A DNA stretch of 64,000 bases from Astrothelium macrocarpum (GCA_021030915.1 JAGEMR010000010.1:62001-126000); one strand, 5' to 3'. Positions 11,927 to 23,978 are shown, counted from the stretch's first letter. Notes: a model not told the origin generated them from the sequence alone. Translations and numbers: made by a program.

Positions 11927-13762
11927 TACATATTAGCTGTTGGTCTAGGGAGAATCCAACGAGCTGAATCAGATCGGTTCTAACGGCACTACATGGCTGC
12001 GATAGCAACAATATGACGGTGCTTATGCTGTCGATCGGACTCCTGCCTCGGTTTCTCATTTCGGGGACGGGGCATCTTCTAAAAGCGGAGTACGTGAGAA
12101 TTTGGTACTCCGTACTGTGAAGCGAAATAGGACGTGTCGCTTGGTTCTTTCAAAGTGAAAACGTACAATGTATCGTGCTGGATAGCAAGGTAGATGACAA
12201 GTTTGATGATTTGGATAGCCTTCAAGGTCGCTAACTGGCATGCTTAAGTCATCCTAGTTGTTTTTTTTTATTTGTCGTAACTGACTGAACAGGAGCGGTT
12301 CTGTAACAGTTAATCTCCGAACAGAGATAAAATGTTTGTCTGCGTTCGTCTGGATGCGTAGAATACCTCACACCCAAGTTTGTTTCTTGGACAAGCGGAC
12401 GCCCTTGACGTTACTCAATCCTTTGGCAGAATTTCCGAGTTCAGAAGCCGACCAAGTCCGGGACGATGGACCCGAGTGAGAATGGAAAGGCTGAATGCTA
12501 TATACAAGTATACACTAGAGGACCACCTGTTGGCGAACACTGGATCCATACTGTGCCGTACGCAAAGAAGCTAATCTCTCGTAGAAGGCTGACTATTCGC
12601 GATTCTAATTGTCACCAGTAGGATCATGTCGAGATGGCGACATTTTGGATTTAAAAGGATGGTGTAGACGTGTAGACCCAGTCAACAACGGAACGGCACA
12701 AAGTTTCTCCTTATCCGAGTTGATGCAGGGGAAAGGCTGTCTCTCATAGTGTTACTTTTCTCGCCGTAGGGTCTTCCATCTTCCAACCCCTAAATCCGTG
12801 ATTCCGGCCATGTATCAGATGATCGTCTCTCATGTGTTGCTTTTCTTGCCCCTATATGAGTTCTTCTGGTCTGGGATCCGAACCCAGACGTTTAGGAAAT
12901 GGATGACATCCAAAGCTGTCTCGCACGTAAGTCTATACAATTAGCTTGGATCGAGGCATATCTGGATCGTATTGCGTACCTTTTATACGTTGCGGCTCCT
13001 AGGAATCGTGGATGGTGTTTTCGGAGGAAATGCACAATCAATCACTTCGATCGAGATTCATACCCCAAAATAACAGTCTTGGGAATAAATTCCAATGTAA
13101 AATTATAATATCGGGAGCGCAAGCTATGCGTACATGTTCCGCTCTCTTTATATTTCCCATCAAGAGCATCCAGTAGAGCCACATCATGTCTCTCGAAGAA
13201 GCGAGAGGCAAATGTCTTTGATCCCATGATAACATAAAGGCATCTATGACCACATCTTCCATGAAGTGGATGTTTTGCTCTTCCCATATCTCATGCTTCG
13301 ATGAACCAAGTTTGGCGTCCTAACCATGTTTCTTTGTAGAAGATAGCAGAAAAAGTGAGCAGGGAATAGGTCAGATGGCTTTGGGAAAATAAAAAAGAAA
13401 ATACAGAAATCTATTACAGGTGCGTGAAAATAAAAAGAGCAGAGATGCTAACGACCGATTGTCCCCGCGTCTCTTGAAACATGATGCTGGTTACGTGAAA
13501 GCAAGCACGTTTCCAGCAGACCATTTAAACGCCGTATAGTGCATTCCAAGCCTATCCTGCTTGTTTGATTTTTGCATACCACATGAAACGCCTCGTTGCG
13601 CCATCGCTATGGAGTCCCTGGAATTGCTGTGACTGATACGCCGATTTTGCTCCATCATTTTTGACAAGTGTCGATCTGTTTATTTGTGCCTGGCACTCGC
13701 CAACCGTACATTTTGGAGCCTCCCATTCAACTGATTTTGGTGGGCTGTTGCAAGACGGGCTT
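11927..13762. other. intergenic 1.8 kb
   Basis: No gene supported. Two imperfect copies of a roughly 30-bp sequence (GTCTCTCAT-GTGTT-CTTTTCT-GCC) lie at about 12738-12766 and 12823-12850. A tRNA T-arm-like stem-loop sits at about 12869-12889 on the minus strand but no tRNA can be folded around it. The right end includes the 3' flank of the kinase gene. Confidence 0.4.
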
Positions 13763-16700
13763 TTACCAAGCTGGGTCCAACACCTGTCCTCTTCCCGGGC
13801 ACCCCTCATTTTGTGCTGGTGTCCTTCTTAGCGTACGATCACTTTCACTAGAATCCCATTTCCTCAATTGCACCATACCAGTTGTCGCGCGTCTTGTACG
13901 TTGTCGTGGAACATTGGAGTGGCCATAGTCGTGAGGAAAGTCTTGCATCGTCGCCTTCTTCCGAGTCATCTCCAAGAACGCGTCGTCCTCATCTGAGAAG
14001 TCATACTCGTCTTCATCTTCAATGCTTTCTGGTTGATGGTCTCCCACATAACCGTCGTCATATTCCTGGTCGTGTTGTGGACGCACTGGAACAGGCGCAG
14101 CCAGATGCGGGACGGGGGATGATTTTTGCCGCCCAGAAAGACTATAGCCTTCATCTGGAACAATAGATGAACTGGCGGAGGCGACAGAAGGAATAGAAGG
14201 ATTAGAGGTAGACTGCGACATGGCCGACGTGAGTTGGTCTTCGGATGAACTTGGTGTCATGGCTGTGTTTTGGAAATGAGGCGGTGAACTTGTAGGACTG
14301 ACGTCGAGGGAGGGAATGCATGGAGAGCTTTCTACTCGGAAGGCCTCTTCTTCCTGATGTAATTTGTTTTCAGGACTTCCGTTGCTGGAGTTCGATGGGC
14401 AAGTTTCGCGATTTCGTATGCTCGTTTGCTGGTGTTGTTGTGACGATGATGATGATGCACGCTCTCGAACTTCAGACACTTCTGATTGTCGACGTCGTAG
14501 GAGTTCATCCTGGACGCGATGGAACTTTACATCTGTGGAAGCATTCGGGTCGATAGGTATCGAGCTAGATCTCACGAGCTGCAGGGTCAAATCTTGACTC
14601 AGGGGTCGATTTCGCCCTGGTAACGCATGTCGGTCTCGCGAATAGCCGCGCATTGGACTGTTGGCTTCGCCGCGTTGGATACCCAGAGCACTTCCGGATT
14701 GTACAAGAGACTGTGCTCTCGAAGCGCTTGGACTTGAAGAGAGTGCTCCGGTAGGGTTTTCCTTTAGTAAATCCGGCGGATCAAGTCTACCAGAAGCGAT
14801 ATCATTGCTTAAAGCTACGCTTGGTACTCCGTGAGGATCATCATGAAGCTCTGCTCCACGTTCGGCAGACGGGGCACGAGAGCTTCCGCTGGCACTACCG
14901 GGACTCCTGTTCCTGATTCTACCCGTTTTAAGCATTTTTCGGCTGGCCCCACCAAATAGTCCGCTTAAACCAGAGCTGCCCGGGGTTTCCAAAGGATGTG
15001 GTGTTCCCGGCAGGCCGGCAGATTGAGGTGGAGGTGTTGTAGAACTTGTCCTTGGTATGATCATCTTCGCAACATCAACCGGTCGGAAGAGTTTTAGAGC
15101 AGAAGTTTGGAAGTTTGATAATTGAGCGCCGCCTTCTTGCTGTTCTATTCTAGAGCCATGAGTTGGAGATGGATCACTGTCCCTTTTAGTGATTGTGACA
15201 GCAGGAGATGAAGATCGGTTAGGGACATCGGAAAACGGAAAAGACCCTCCTTCCTTAACTTGAGGACTAGCCGTCAAGCTTTGCGATAAAGGATGCTCGC
15301 TTTCTCTAGGCAAACGGAAGCTGCTAAACGCGGACTCATCACCTCTCAGACTTGGTCGTCGAGCTTCTTGACTCAATGTACTGCTTGAAGATGTCGCAGA
15401 GGATAGCCCTGTCTCAGGATTGGCTGCATTGCTCCTTGCTCGTTTCCTATTGCTGCTTGTTGTGTTCTTACTGCTCCCAAGTCCGAGAGCGCCTCCAAGC
15501 TTACGAAAACCAGAACGCATACGTTCGATGATGTTCAGCGGAACGACGGCCTCATTCATTTCTTCCCTCGTAATTTCAATCTTCTTTCCTTCACTATGCC
15601 TTGAAGGATCCGTCTCTTCTAACCACGCTATAGGATCGGCAATGTCGCGCAGAACCCAGGGATGGTGCTTCACCTCTTTCAAAGTTATTCGTTGAGTAGG
15701 ATCCTTAATAAAAAGACGCTTCAGCAAATCGTACAAATCGTCATCAATTTCTTCGTAGGCCCGTTCATATTCTTGCCGCCGTTTGCTGTGGAGGATTGGA
15801 GTGAGCCTTCCTGACGATGGCGGTCTCGACGAGGCCTCCGGATCCACAGGTTTCAGTCGTTTGGTCGGCACATAAATATCCTTTTCCACAATGTTCTTCA
15901 TGATCACAAACTCGTTATCGACAAACGGAGTTCTAGCAAATATCAAGCAGAAAAGGGTAACACCTAGAGCCCAAACATCAATTTGTGACGTAACCGGAGG
16001 GCTGTCGACTGTAGGATCCGTGTGACAAAGCTCGGGAGCGTAAAAAGCTGCAGTGCCTACAGTCTTTGCCAATTCTCTTGCTTCATCGAATTTGACATCT
16101 TGCGCATCGCTTTCAGAGTCATCAGTATGCTCGTCGTGCACCGGCCGACCAAGATAAGACACTCCAAAGTCAGAGATCTTGATGTGGTGGTCGACAGTCT
16201 GGAGAAGATTTGGCGGCTTGATGTCGCGATGGATGATACTTTGGTAGTGAAGATACTCAATGCCCAAAACGGTATCTCTGAAAGCCACACGTGCAGCTGG
16301 AAAGCTCAGACAAGGAACGTAGATGAGATCATCATGCAAATCAGCGTCAAGCAACTCCTCAGGAGAGCTTATTCGCCGAGGGGCAAGAGGATCTTCAAAA
16401 CCGCGGTGGAGGCGTGCCAAGCCCTTTGCTGCATCATCGCTCAGGTGTGATTGATGACGCCAGTAAGATGGGCTTTCTGTCGAGTAAGCCCCATACATGG
16501 TCCCATCGAGACTCGCAGACACGCTTGGATGAGCAGAGCTATTAGTCACCGAACGCTCATTCACATCGGGACTGACGTCTCCAACATTTGTTCCGGCCCG
16601 ACTCTCTGCATCTACCGAGCCTTGAGTGACAGTCTTCAAGATATCAGAGACGCTGGTATCTCGGCTGGCCTTTCTAACTGCAGCAGCATCACTTGGAGCT

Positions 16701-18148
16701 GATGAGTCTTGAGAAACGGCGTCCGATTCATCGTCGTCGTATCGACCGCCATATTCAAAACTCCATGAATTGGTGCCAAAGTCCTTTGGTTTTTGACGAC
16801 GATTCTGTCTCAGCTGGCGTCTCTCATGCTGGATTCTTCGCCTTTCCGAAACTTCCCAAATTGCCTCGTCCTCTATTTCGGCACTCTCGTCATCGAAGAT
16901 CCCCTCGGATTCTCTTTGGTAACGGCGTGCCTCTAATAAAGCCAAGGCCTTTGGACACCGGACTCTCCAGGTAATCTCGCCACGCTGAACCCATTCTAAC
17001 ACGATGTACACCTTTTTTCGTGCAGGATCATCAATGACCTCCAGTAAAGCGACAATATTTGGATGGCGGGCCTTCTTCAAAATGGCGACTTCCTTTTTCA
17101 CTTTGTCCTCTGTATTTCCTAGCTTCCCTAAACGACGTTTCTTGGCATATCTCTCAACAATCTTGATGGCAACAAATGTACTCGTTGTCAGACTGCGTCC
17201 AAGCTTGACCTTTCCATGGGCGCCTCTGCCTAGCTCATCGAGAATCTCGTATTCGTTGATTATCTTCCTTCCCGATACTGGGTCAACATCAACATCAGCC
17301 ACATGCGTTTCTTTAGGCGCTTGTCGATGGGTGTAGTGAAGATACGGTGTCGCATAAGATCCGTCCTCATCAAAAGAGTGGATATTTGGTCTAATTGGTG
17401 ATGCGGTCGGCGTGAAGAGACCGGGACTGCCTGCTGGAGAATTTCCGGCGGTCTTCGATATTGGCTCCGTGACCAAACGAGCTTGGGGATGATGAAGGGG
17501 TGTTGCGGCAGCAGAGAAAGAAGTGTATTCGGAAGAGTTCGCACTTCGTGCTCTGAAGGCAGGAGGGTGTGGTGAAGGGTGAAGCTGGGACTGAAGTGCC
17601 GCATACGCCTGGTTGGGAAATTGAGGATAATCTTGTTGGGACCTCTTGGCAGTGACAATGGGAAAGACGGCTGAGTCAGAGGAGGCAGCAGTCACAGTCG
17701 CGGTACTGGCTGTCGAAGTGCTTGAAAAATCTCGTTGGACAGTAGGTCGACCATGGTGATCAAACGATGTAGACGACGGACGAGTGATGCCATGAGCACC
17801 GGAAGCCACACTCTCTGCCAAAAGCGATGGTGGAGGGACGCTCTGCGACTGCACAGGCTGCGATGAGATGCTGCCTGTCGACTTGTTTGCATGTGTGTGG
17901 TATGGCAGTGGGCGTGGTGCAAAATAGCCCGGTTCCTCAGTGACATGAGAAGCTTGTGGGTAGGCATTATTGTCGACAGTAGACGGCACCTCAGACCGAG
18001 GCGTGCTTTCCGAGTCGCCAGATTGGTAGCCGTCCTCATGGGCAAAATCAATGTCCTCAATATTGTCGTGCTGGGTCGCGTCAATAGCGTCTGATGCGCC
18101 GGCGGTATGGCTTTTCTGATCCACGGCGGGGTCGGGACGCTGTTCCAT
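13763..18148 (-). CDS. calcium/calmodulin-dependent kinase kinase family Ser/Thr kinase (Ssp1/CMKK-like)
   Basis: One long uninterrupted frame; I choose the ATG at 18148 (MEQRPDPAVDQKSH), giving 1461 residues, because the in-frame region upstream (to 18757) looks like translated leader. Residues 1-300 are disordered. The kinase domain runs from about 300 (NEYEILDELGRGAHGKVKLG) to 836. It shows the catalytic Lys in FVAIKIVERYAKKRR near 325, IIHRDIKPPNLL near 640, and KISDFGVSYLG. A charged insert of about 225 residues (about 386-612) separates the hinge from the C-lobe. The RHPNIVALLEVIDDP and RRLGKLG stretches point to the CaMKK/Sak1-Tos3-Elm1 group, which phosphorylates AMPK/Snf1 and CaMK. 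A long Ser-rich tail ends with an acidic DEDEYDFSDEDD cluster. Up- or downstream exons cannot be excluded. Confidence 0.88.
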   Translation of the reverse strand: MEQRPDPAVDQKSHTAGASDAIDATQHDNIEDIDFAHEDGYQSGDSESTPRSEVPSTVDNNAYPQASHVTEEPGYFAPRPLPYHTHANKSTGSISSQPVQSQSVPPPSLLAESVASGAHGITRPSSTSFDHHGRPTVQRDFSSTSTASTATVTAASSDSAVFPIVTAKRSQQDYPQFPNQAYAALQSQLHPSPHPPAFRARSANSSEYTSFSAAATPLHHPQARLVTEPISKTAGNSPAGSPGLFTPTASPIRPNIHSFDEDGSYATPYLHYTHRQAPKETHVADVDVDPVSGRKIINEYEILDELGRGAHGKVKLGRSLTTSTFVAIKIVERYAKKRRLGKLGNTEDKVKKEVAILKKARHPNIVALLEVIDDPARKKVYIVLEWVQRGEITWRVRCPKALALLEARRYQRESEGIFDDESAEIEDEAIWEVSERRRIQHERRQLRQNRRQKPKDFGTNSWSFEYGGRYDDDESDAVSQDSSAPSDAAAVRKASRDTSVSDILKTVTQGSVDAESRAGTNVGDVSPDVNERSVTNSSAHPSVSASLDGTMYGAYSTESPSYWRHQSHLSDDAAKGLARLHRGFEDPLAPRRISSPEELLDADLHDDLIYVPCLSFPAARVAFRDTVLGIEYLHYQSIIHRDIKPPNLLQTVDHHIKISDFGVSYLGRPVHDEHTDDSESDAQDVKFDEARELAKTVGTAAFYAPELCHTDPTVDSPPVTSQIDVWALGVTLFCLIFARTPFVDNEFVIMKNIVEKDIYVPTKRLKPVDPEASSRPPSSGRLTPILHSKRRQEYERAYEEIDDDLYDLLKRLFIKDPTQRITLKEVKHHPWVLRDIADPIAWLEETDPSRHSEGKKIEITREEMNEAVVPLNIIERMRSGFRKLGGALGLGSSKNTTSSNRKRARSNAANPETGLSSATSSSSTLSQEARRPSLRGDESAFSSFRLPRESEHPLSQSLTASPQVKEGGSFPFSDVPNRSSSPAVTITKRDSDPSPTHGSRIEQQEGGAQLSNFQTSALKLFRPVDVAKMIIPRTSSTTPPPQSAGLPGTPHPLETPGSSGLSGLFGGASRKMLKTGRIRNRSPGSASGSSRAPSAERGAELHDDPHGVPSVALSNDIASGRLDPPDLLKENPTGALSSSPSASRAQSLVQSGSALGIQRGEANSPMRGYSRDRHALPGRNRPLSQDLTLQLVRSSSIPIDPNASTDVKFHRVQDELLRRRQSEVSEVRERASSSSSQQHQQTSIRNRETCPSNSSNGSPENKLHQEEEAFRVESSPCIPSLDVSPTSSPPHFQNTAMTPSSSEDQLTSAMSQSTSNPSIPSVASASSSIVPDEGYSLSGRQKSSPVPHLAAPVPVRPQHDQEYDDGYVGDHQPESIEDEDEYDFSDEDDAFLEMTRKKATMQDFPHDYGHSNVPRQRTRRATTGMVQLRKWDSSESDRTLRRTPAQNEGCPGRGQVLDPAW

Positions 18149-21100
18149 CGTTTTAGCACAACGTGGGCCTGGCCAGACGAGGCTGCAACAGCAAGCAGCA
18201 GCTACGACTGGGCGGGCACATGTCCCTTCACTTATGTCGCGGGAGGGGAGAGCGGGCGTATCATTCTGTGGGGAAGGGGCTCTTTCGAAGCGAAAGCTTG
18301 GATGGCAATGTTCGCGGGATCGACAAGTACGGACAGCAGTACAAAGCCTCGTGCAGACGAGCGTACGAATGCTCGGTGATGAAACACACACAGCGGGCAG
18401 GGTCGGGGAGGAGCAGTTGGGTCGTGTCGCTGGGATGCAGGCCAGGCAAAGTCTGACGATGGGGGAGGAGTGGGTGGAGTGGGTGAGCAGCGGGGGCATG
18501 CATGATTGGAGTATCGCTCGGGGCGGGCCTCTCAACACAATTGACAGGCCATCGCGATGCTCGCCAGCCGAGCCCAGCGACTCGGCCCACGACACCAAAC
18601 TGCAGCCATGCGAGACCCTGCTGGCCGCTCCATTCGTCCTGTCCTTGCCTGCGCTCCCGTCTGGAGCTGCGCACCAGCACCCGCGAGCCATCCGCTCACT
18701 CCCAGCACTGATCCCATGTCGGCAGGTACCGGGTACCTTGTTGACCCGGTCGAGCACTGCGCCTGATGCGGCCTGGTCCAGGACGAGCCCCGCTCTATTT
18801 CCTGCAGCTACAACTTAGCCTTCCGTCGTGCAGTGGTGGGAAGTCCTCGCTGCCCCATCCCACACCTGCACGACCACATGCAGACCACACTCTGCACTCT
18901 ACACACTGCAGACCACACACGACCTGACATGCCACACACGACAGACGACGCTCATCCGCAGCTGTAGCATTCGGGGCAGATGGCAAGCCTTTCATTGCTT
19001 CTGACCACGGAGTACCTATCCACCTTATGCTTCAGCTAGGTACCCTACCCACCTGGCTCTGCGATGACCTCAGGCTTTCCTTTCGAGGCATACCTGCCAT
19101 TATTAGCCGGACAGCAGGGAGCCGCGCTGGACGCCTTTGGATGGACAAAGTCATCGGCCGACGCTGTAACGATCGGACCTTTGACTCGTGAACACTACCC
19201 CAGACTTGCCCATCTTATGCGGCTTCCCTAGATTGTGGTTATGCACGCCTTCGACTAGTGTGGCACCTCTAGGCCTAACGTTCAATTCAGCCCCTTTCTC
19301 GGTCTTAATACGGTCGTGTCATCGCCGAACGCCATTGGCTACAACACTTCTTTCGTCTACTCCTGGCCATCCAAACAAATAAATCCCGCAAAAAAGTACC
19401 CATTCCATGTACACACACACGCGCACACCACCAGCCTGCCCAAACCTGGTCCGCTCGTTTCTTGTCTCTGTGCCGGTATAGCACATCTACCAATCAAGAG
19501 ACGAATCGCTATTGTCAAAGTTTATCTATCCCTACAGCACCTGATGTGCGTTTGCCACCTTTCTGAACGTGAAAAGCCTATAGCGTGCTTGACATCACTT
19601 TCACAAGAAATTAGATTCAAGAAACTCCGAACACTGCATTTGAATGAGCGCATCACGTTTCACCTCTGACGCGCCTAATTTAGAGCTCGGTCATACCGAA
19701 TGGCGTTTACTTACGCCTCATGCAACTACTCAACAAAGAAATATCCAGAATCTCATCCGTCATTACAGAAGCACCTACCATCTTTAGTTACTTTTCGCGC
19801 TCTCATTCACGGTCTGACCGACCAGCAAATCCTATTCAATGCCACTCAAGCACACGCACTTTCCTCCGCCCAATTATTTGAACCCTCTAAATCTCTTCTA
19901 CGAGGTACTGCCACCCCAGGAGCATAATCTCCGCGACAGCTCTCACATCTACCAATAGCGACATCCATTCTACTGCCCTAAGGCGTCCCGGATGTTGGTA
20001 TAGCTCGTCTCTCCAAATATCCGGGTCGCAGTCGTCATTGAGCATCGCCGGCATGTAATACTTGAACGCGTGGAGGGTGTCCAAGGTGCGTTGATTTGCT
20101 CTCGACTCTGAATTCTGCGTGTAGATAGTATATGTCGCGCCTCAATGGAGAGATTGCGCCCAACATCTTACACATCACATGCATGTAAGAAAGAATCATA
20201 TTCTGTTGAGTGCTCTTTGCACAAAAAAAAAAAAGAAGCAGTAAAGGCGCTATTACACGTACTGCTATCTTATGCTAAGGATCTCTCAGTTTAAGCCTCG
20301 GGTTTTTGGAGCTCAGATGATCAAACCACGCCCAAGATAAATATTATGAGACGGGATTCTTGACGTAACCGCGTGTAGACAGGTGATGAATGAATGCGGT
20401 GTGCAGTGCCGTTCCAAGCATCTCCAAAACTGCTCATTGCTTCGATGTCCTGTCCATATGTCAGAAAAATAATATTGACGTCTCTTGACTTTTTTGGGTC
20501 CCAGTAGACTTGGGCTGTACTACACATCCATAAAAACTACGACCCTATCAGTGGTTGCAATAAGAAATGTCACCTGCAACCGCAAGAGATAAGGTTGTCA
20601 CATACCTCGTACGGAGATCCTCGTATCACTTCAAGCAATTAGAACCCGTAAATTATTTTTTTTGAGAAATAAGCCACAAATTGTTCTCGTTTACCGTAAT
20701 TGATAGCCTCTCTCCGAGTTGTGGGGCGATTGCATCTCTTACGGTCGCAGGTGACTTTTCTTATTGCAGCTCCTGACGACACTACAAGCCAGCGCTGTAA
20801 ATTTTATGACAATTGTAGAACTGCTTTCGATTTCTTTATGATATCGGTAGACTGATCTCGCTATATTGTGGTCACAATTTCAAAACCATTGCGAGAAATA
20901 GTACGTTATCTACTCCGTACAGAAGTGCAAACTCCTCTTATCCGTGTACACAAGTTTCTGCCTCGCAGTGTACAGCTACGGTACTTGTTACAGCCAATCT
21001 GTTAATGAACTCTACAGTATTCTTTTAGATTGATAATTTGCGTCTGGTCCAGTTCATGAAGGCATACCTACGTCGTGCAGAATGATACAGCCCCGTCTTC

Positions 21101-22146
21101 TCATGAAAATTCCCTTTCCTACTATGATTCGCATACCCAGAACACAGATCATTAAGCTGTCCGTGCGCTATTCTCGGACCACCAGGACCAAAACTTTGCA
21201 TCCCAAACCGAAGCGCTCAGGCATACACAACCTGATCACTTTGTGCGATTCAAAATGAAGGCCCAGATCCGCTAAATCTCCTTGATTTTCCGCTTGCTGA
21301 AGTTCCTTACTAGCGATGAATGGACCTTTGGCTATACTGATATCTTGAATCCATAATGCAAATCATGTAGGCTTAGAGGCAGGAGACGGTACCATTGCAG
21401 TGGCTTTACCAGAGTACAAACATGAGCACCAGCTATCCCATTACTTCGGCAATCCGCGATTCCGTCTAGATAGAGCACCGTAACGATCCTGCGGCCAGTT
21501 CTGAAGAGTTCTCCCACAAGTGCTACAAATCACTCTGGCGAATTTCTGATAGAATTCACATCTTGTTGGCTAACTATGAAAAGACATTCTTAATACTCAT
21601 TATACGTACCGGTTCGCTTTGAAGAATGGGTACAATCTCCGCCAGGCTCTGGTGGCGGGCATGTTTTGCATGACTCGATGTTGACATACTGGAATCACAA
21701 CGCCGTACAATCATCTTCTCCGAACCATGATTTGTTGTCTGAAATGGTTATCACTTGCTGTTGATTTACCCTTGAGTAGAGATAAAGAAATCAAGGGCGA
21801 AAGAAGGAAAGGTTGTGTTGATGACCTAATCAGTCTCTTCCAAATCCGGTGTCCTTGATCTATTTTTGTGAAAAAGCATTCTTGACCGGATTTTCGAAGA
21901 ACCAGCTTGAATCACTGTCAGTTCTTCAGCAAATCAACTCGTCTCAAGTACGGCAATAAACCATGGTGGCTTGGTATTCCTCAAGTCTTGAAGACCCAGG
22001 TACCGATCATTCGTGGAGTCTTTGCAAGCTCCTAACGGCTAGAAAGGCGTAGAAAATGAAAATTCATTAAATCCGACCTATTCCCTCGGCCCCTATGGAA
22101 AGTCCACCAACTTAAAATCACGGTGTCGACCCAGAACCTCCTGATC
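18149..22146. other. intergenic 4 kb, no supported gene
   Basis: 18149-18800 is GC-rich with open frames on both strands but no recognisable protein, and is probably the long leader and promoter of the kinase gene. A 15-bp palindrome lies at 18724-18738. 18860-18930 is a CA-rich low-complexity patch (repeats of CACACTGCA and CAGACCACAC). From about 19.7 kb on the DNA is AT-rich with no frame longer than about 117 codons and no domain; short runs of A or T occur (20222, 20656). I see no tRNA. It may be decayed repeat DNA. Confidence 0.5.
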
Positions 22147-23474
22147 ATGGTAGCTCCAAGGAACCTTGTAGCGGAATTGAATGCCGCCATCGCAAACCCT
22201 CCCGAGGACTCAGAAACTCGAAAAGAGCTTTATGAAGCTGCGAACAAATCATCTGCAGTAGTAGCGAGCCCACACGACACGATATACGGGATCTTTTATT
22301 CGCCTATGAACATTACATTCGCAGTAATAGCAGGTAATCTCGAAATCTTTGACTTGCTTGTTGAAGAGGGTGGACCGTTGTCAAGTTCGACCCTAGCAAA
22401 CCGAACGGGGGCTGAGCAGGCCCTCATTAGTGTGTCTATACTCTGAAGCTCAAGCATGGTGTTCTATTGGAGTAAATGTTGATTTTGTAAGGCCGGATTC
22501 TTCGCTTCGTGGCATCGCAGGGAATGATCACTGAGGTCGGGGAAGAAAAGTTTGGTCCCAATAACGTCACGAAAATGTTGAGCATCCCTGGTTTTCAAGC
22601 TGGCCTGAGACACAGGTATGTTAACAACGCTTCTTTTGCGACAGGATAATGTTGACGCAAGATCCAGTTTTGACGGCATTATGCCTTGTCTTCAAAGCAC
22701 ACCGAAATTTCTGGAAAGCACCAACTATGCCACCCCGTCGGACATGATGAGGTGCCCTTTCCAGAATGCCCACAAAACCGATCTACCAGCGTTCGTGTGG
22801 GCAGCTAGCCAATCTCAATTGGTCATGGACTTCAACCTGTGGATGGTAGAATTACATGATGCAAAGCAAACCTTCCTTGACGCGATCGATTTTAGAATGA
22901 TTTGTCATGGAAGTGACCCAGAGACTATATTATTCGTGGATGTTGGTGGAGGTCTTGGCCAGCAATGTGCCCTGCTGAAGCGGAAGTTTCCAGATCTCAC
23001 GGGCCGTATCATCCTTCAAGAGCAGCCAGTAGTTCTCGAGCATGCCACCAAAACACCCTGAGTCGAAAACACCGTCCACGATTTCTGGGAGCCGCAACCT
23101 GTAAAAGGTACGCGCTAAGATCCACATATCCTTCAATCCAAGCTAATGGTGAAGCAGGCGCAAGCGTGTACTATATGCGAAACATTCTTCACGACTATCC
23201 GGATGAGCGATGCCTGAAATTGCTACAGAATATAATCGCGGCTATGGGCCCGCAATCAGTGATTTTGATCGACGAAATGATCATTCCGAATACAGGCGCA
23301 CATCGAAGGGCCATGCAGCTGGACATGACCATGATGACGACGCTAGCATCAATGGAACGAACCGAGCGGCAATGGCATGAGCTCCTGAGTAGAGCTGGTC
23401 TGTTGATCAAACAAGCCAAGACTTATTCGAAGGATACCGGGGAGAGCGTCATGGTTGTTGTTGTGTCGCAATAG
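22147..23474 (+). pseudogene. O-methyltransferase (SAM-dependent, secondary-metabolite type) broken by one in-frame stop
   Basis: Four exons (22147-22429, 22492-22615, 22662-23107, 23158-23474; introns 62, 46 and 50 nt) give a 389-codon frame that matches fungal plant-type O-methyltransferases throughout. It has a helical N-terminal dimerisation part (GFQAGLRHR, PFQNAHKTDLPAF), the SAM-binding FVDVGGGLGQQCALLKRKFP, VHDFWEPQPVKGA, YMRNILHDYPDERC with the catalytic-region His-Asp, and a C-terminal TERQWHELLSRAGL. One TGA at 23059-23061 interrupts the frame shortly after VVLEHATKTP; the family continues here without a gap. All splice sites are intact and downstream coding is undamaged. So this is a very recent pseudogene, a null allele, a read-through case or an assembly error. 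The substrate is unknown. Confidence 0.8.
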
Positions 23475-23978
23475 ATCAAAAGACCCTCGTGAGCCCACCC
23501 AGGTCCTTCAAATGTAAATAGCATTCTAATCGACCCTGTGCAAGTTCGAAGATCGAATCATTTCCAAGCATATTATAGGACTCTTTTGACAGTTCAGCTG
23601 ATAAATTGTCCCTTGGCCACTTCATGCAGCAAATCAAGGCCGAGAGGAGAGAACCTCTGATTGACCATCCTGAGATCCAGAAAAAAGTATTGAGCAGTTG
23701 CCTGAATTAGTGCTGCCATCCTCGGTCTAAAAGCCAAGGCATGTGTCAAATGGCAAAAACAGAAAACCAGGTGTGATTGTACTCTGAATTCGAGTGATCC
23801 CAAGCCGGTTTGTTGATCAACTTGTCGAATCTGTACGCAAAAGCTTATGGTCATACGGACCGATGGTCACGATCAGAATCCAGAAGTTTATGAAGGCCGC
23901 TTTGAAGCCCTGGACCGTTACCAGCGACCTCTTCAGAGGCGGCGCGAAAGATGCAGTCCTGCGTCGATAAGATAATGC
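23475..23978. other. intergenic, convergent 3' flanks
   Basis: About 500 bp between the methyltransferase pseudogene and the convergent peroxidase gene. A minus frame at 23854-23594 has no recognisable features. Nothing else seen. Confidence 0.5.

Noticed and set aside
12869..12889. T-arm-like hairpin (CTGGG-TTCGGAT-CCCAG, minus strand) suggesting a tRNA
   Set aside because: No matching acceptor stem, D-arm or anticodon arm could be placed at the right distances upstream on the minus strand.
18162..18757. In-frame extension of the kinase and open frames on the opposite strand
   Set aside because: Composition is GC-rich with Cys/Arg/Ser-heavy translation in every frame and no domain, and the ATG at 18148 gives a natural start; I treat this as leader or promoter.
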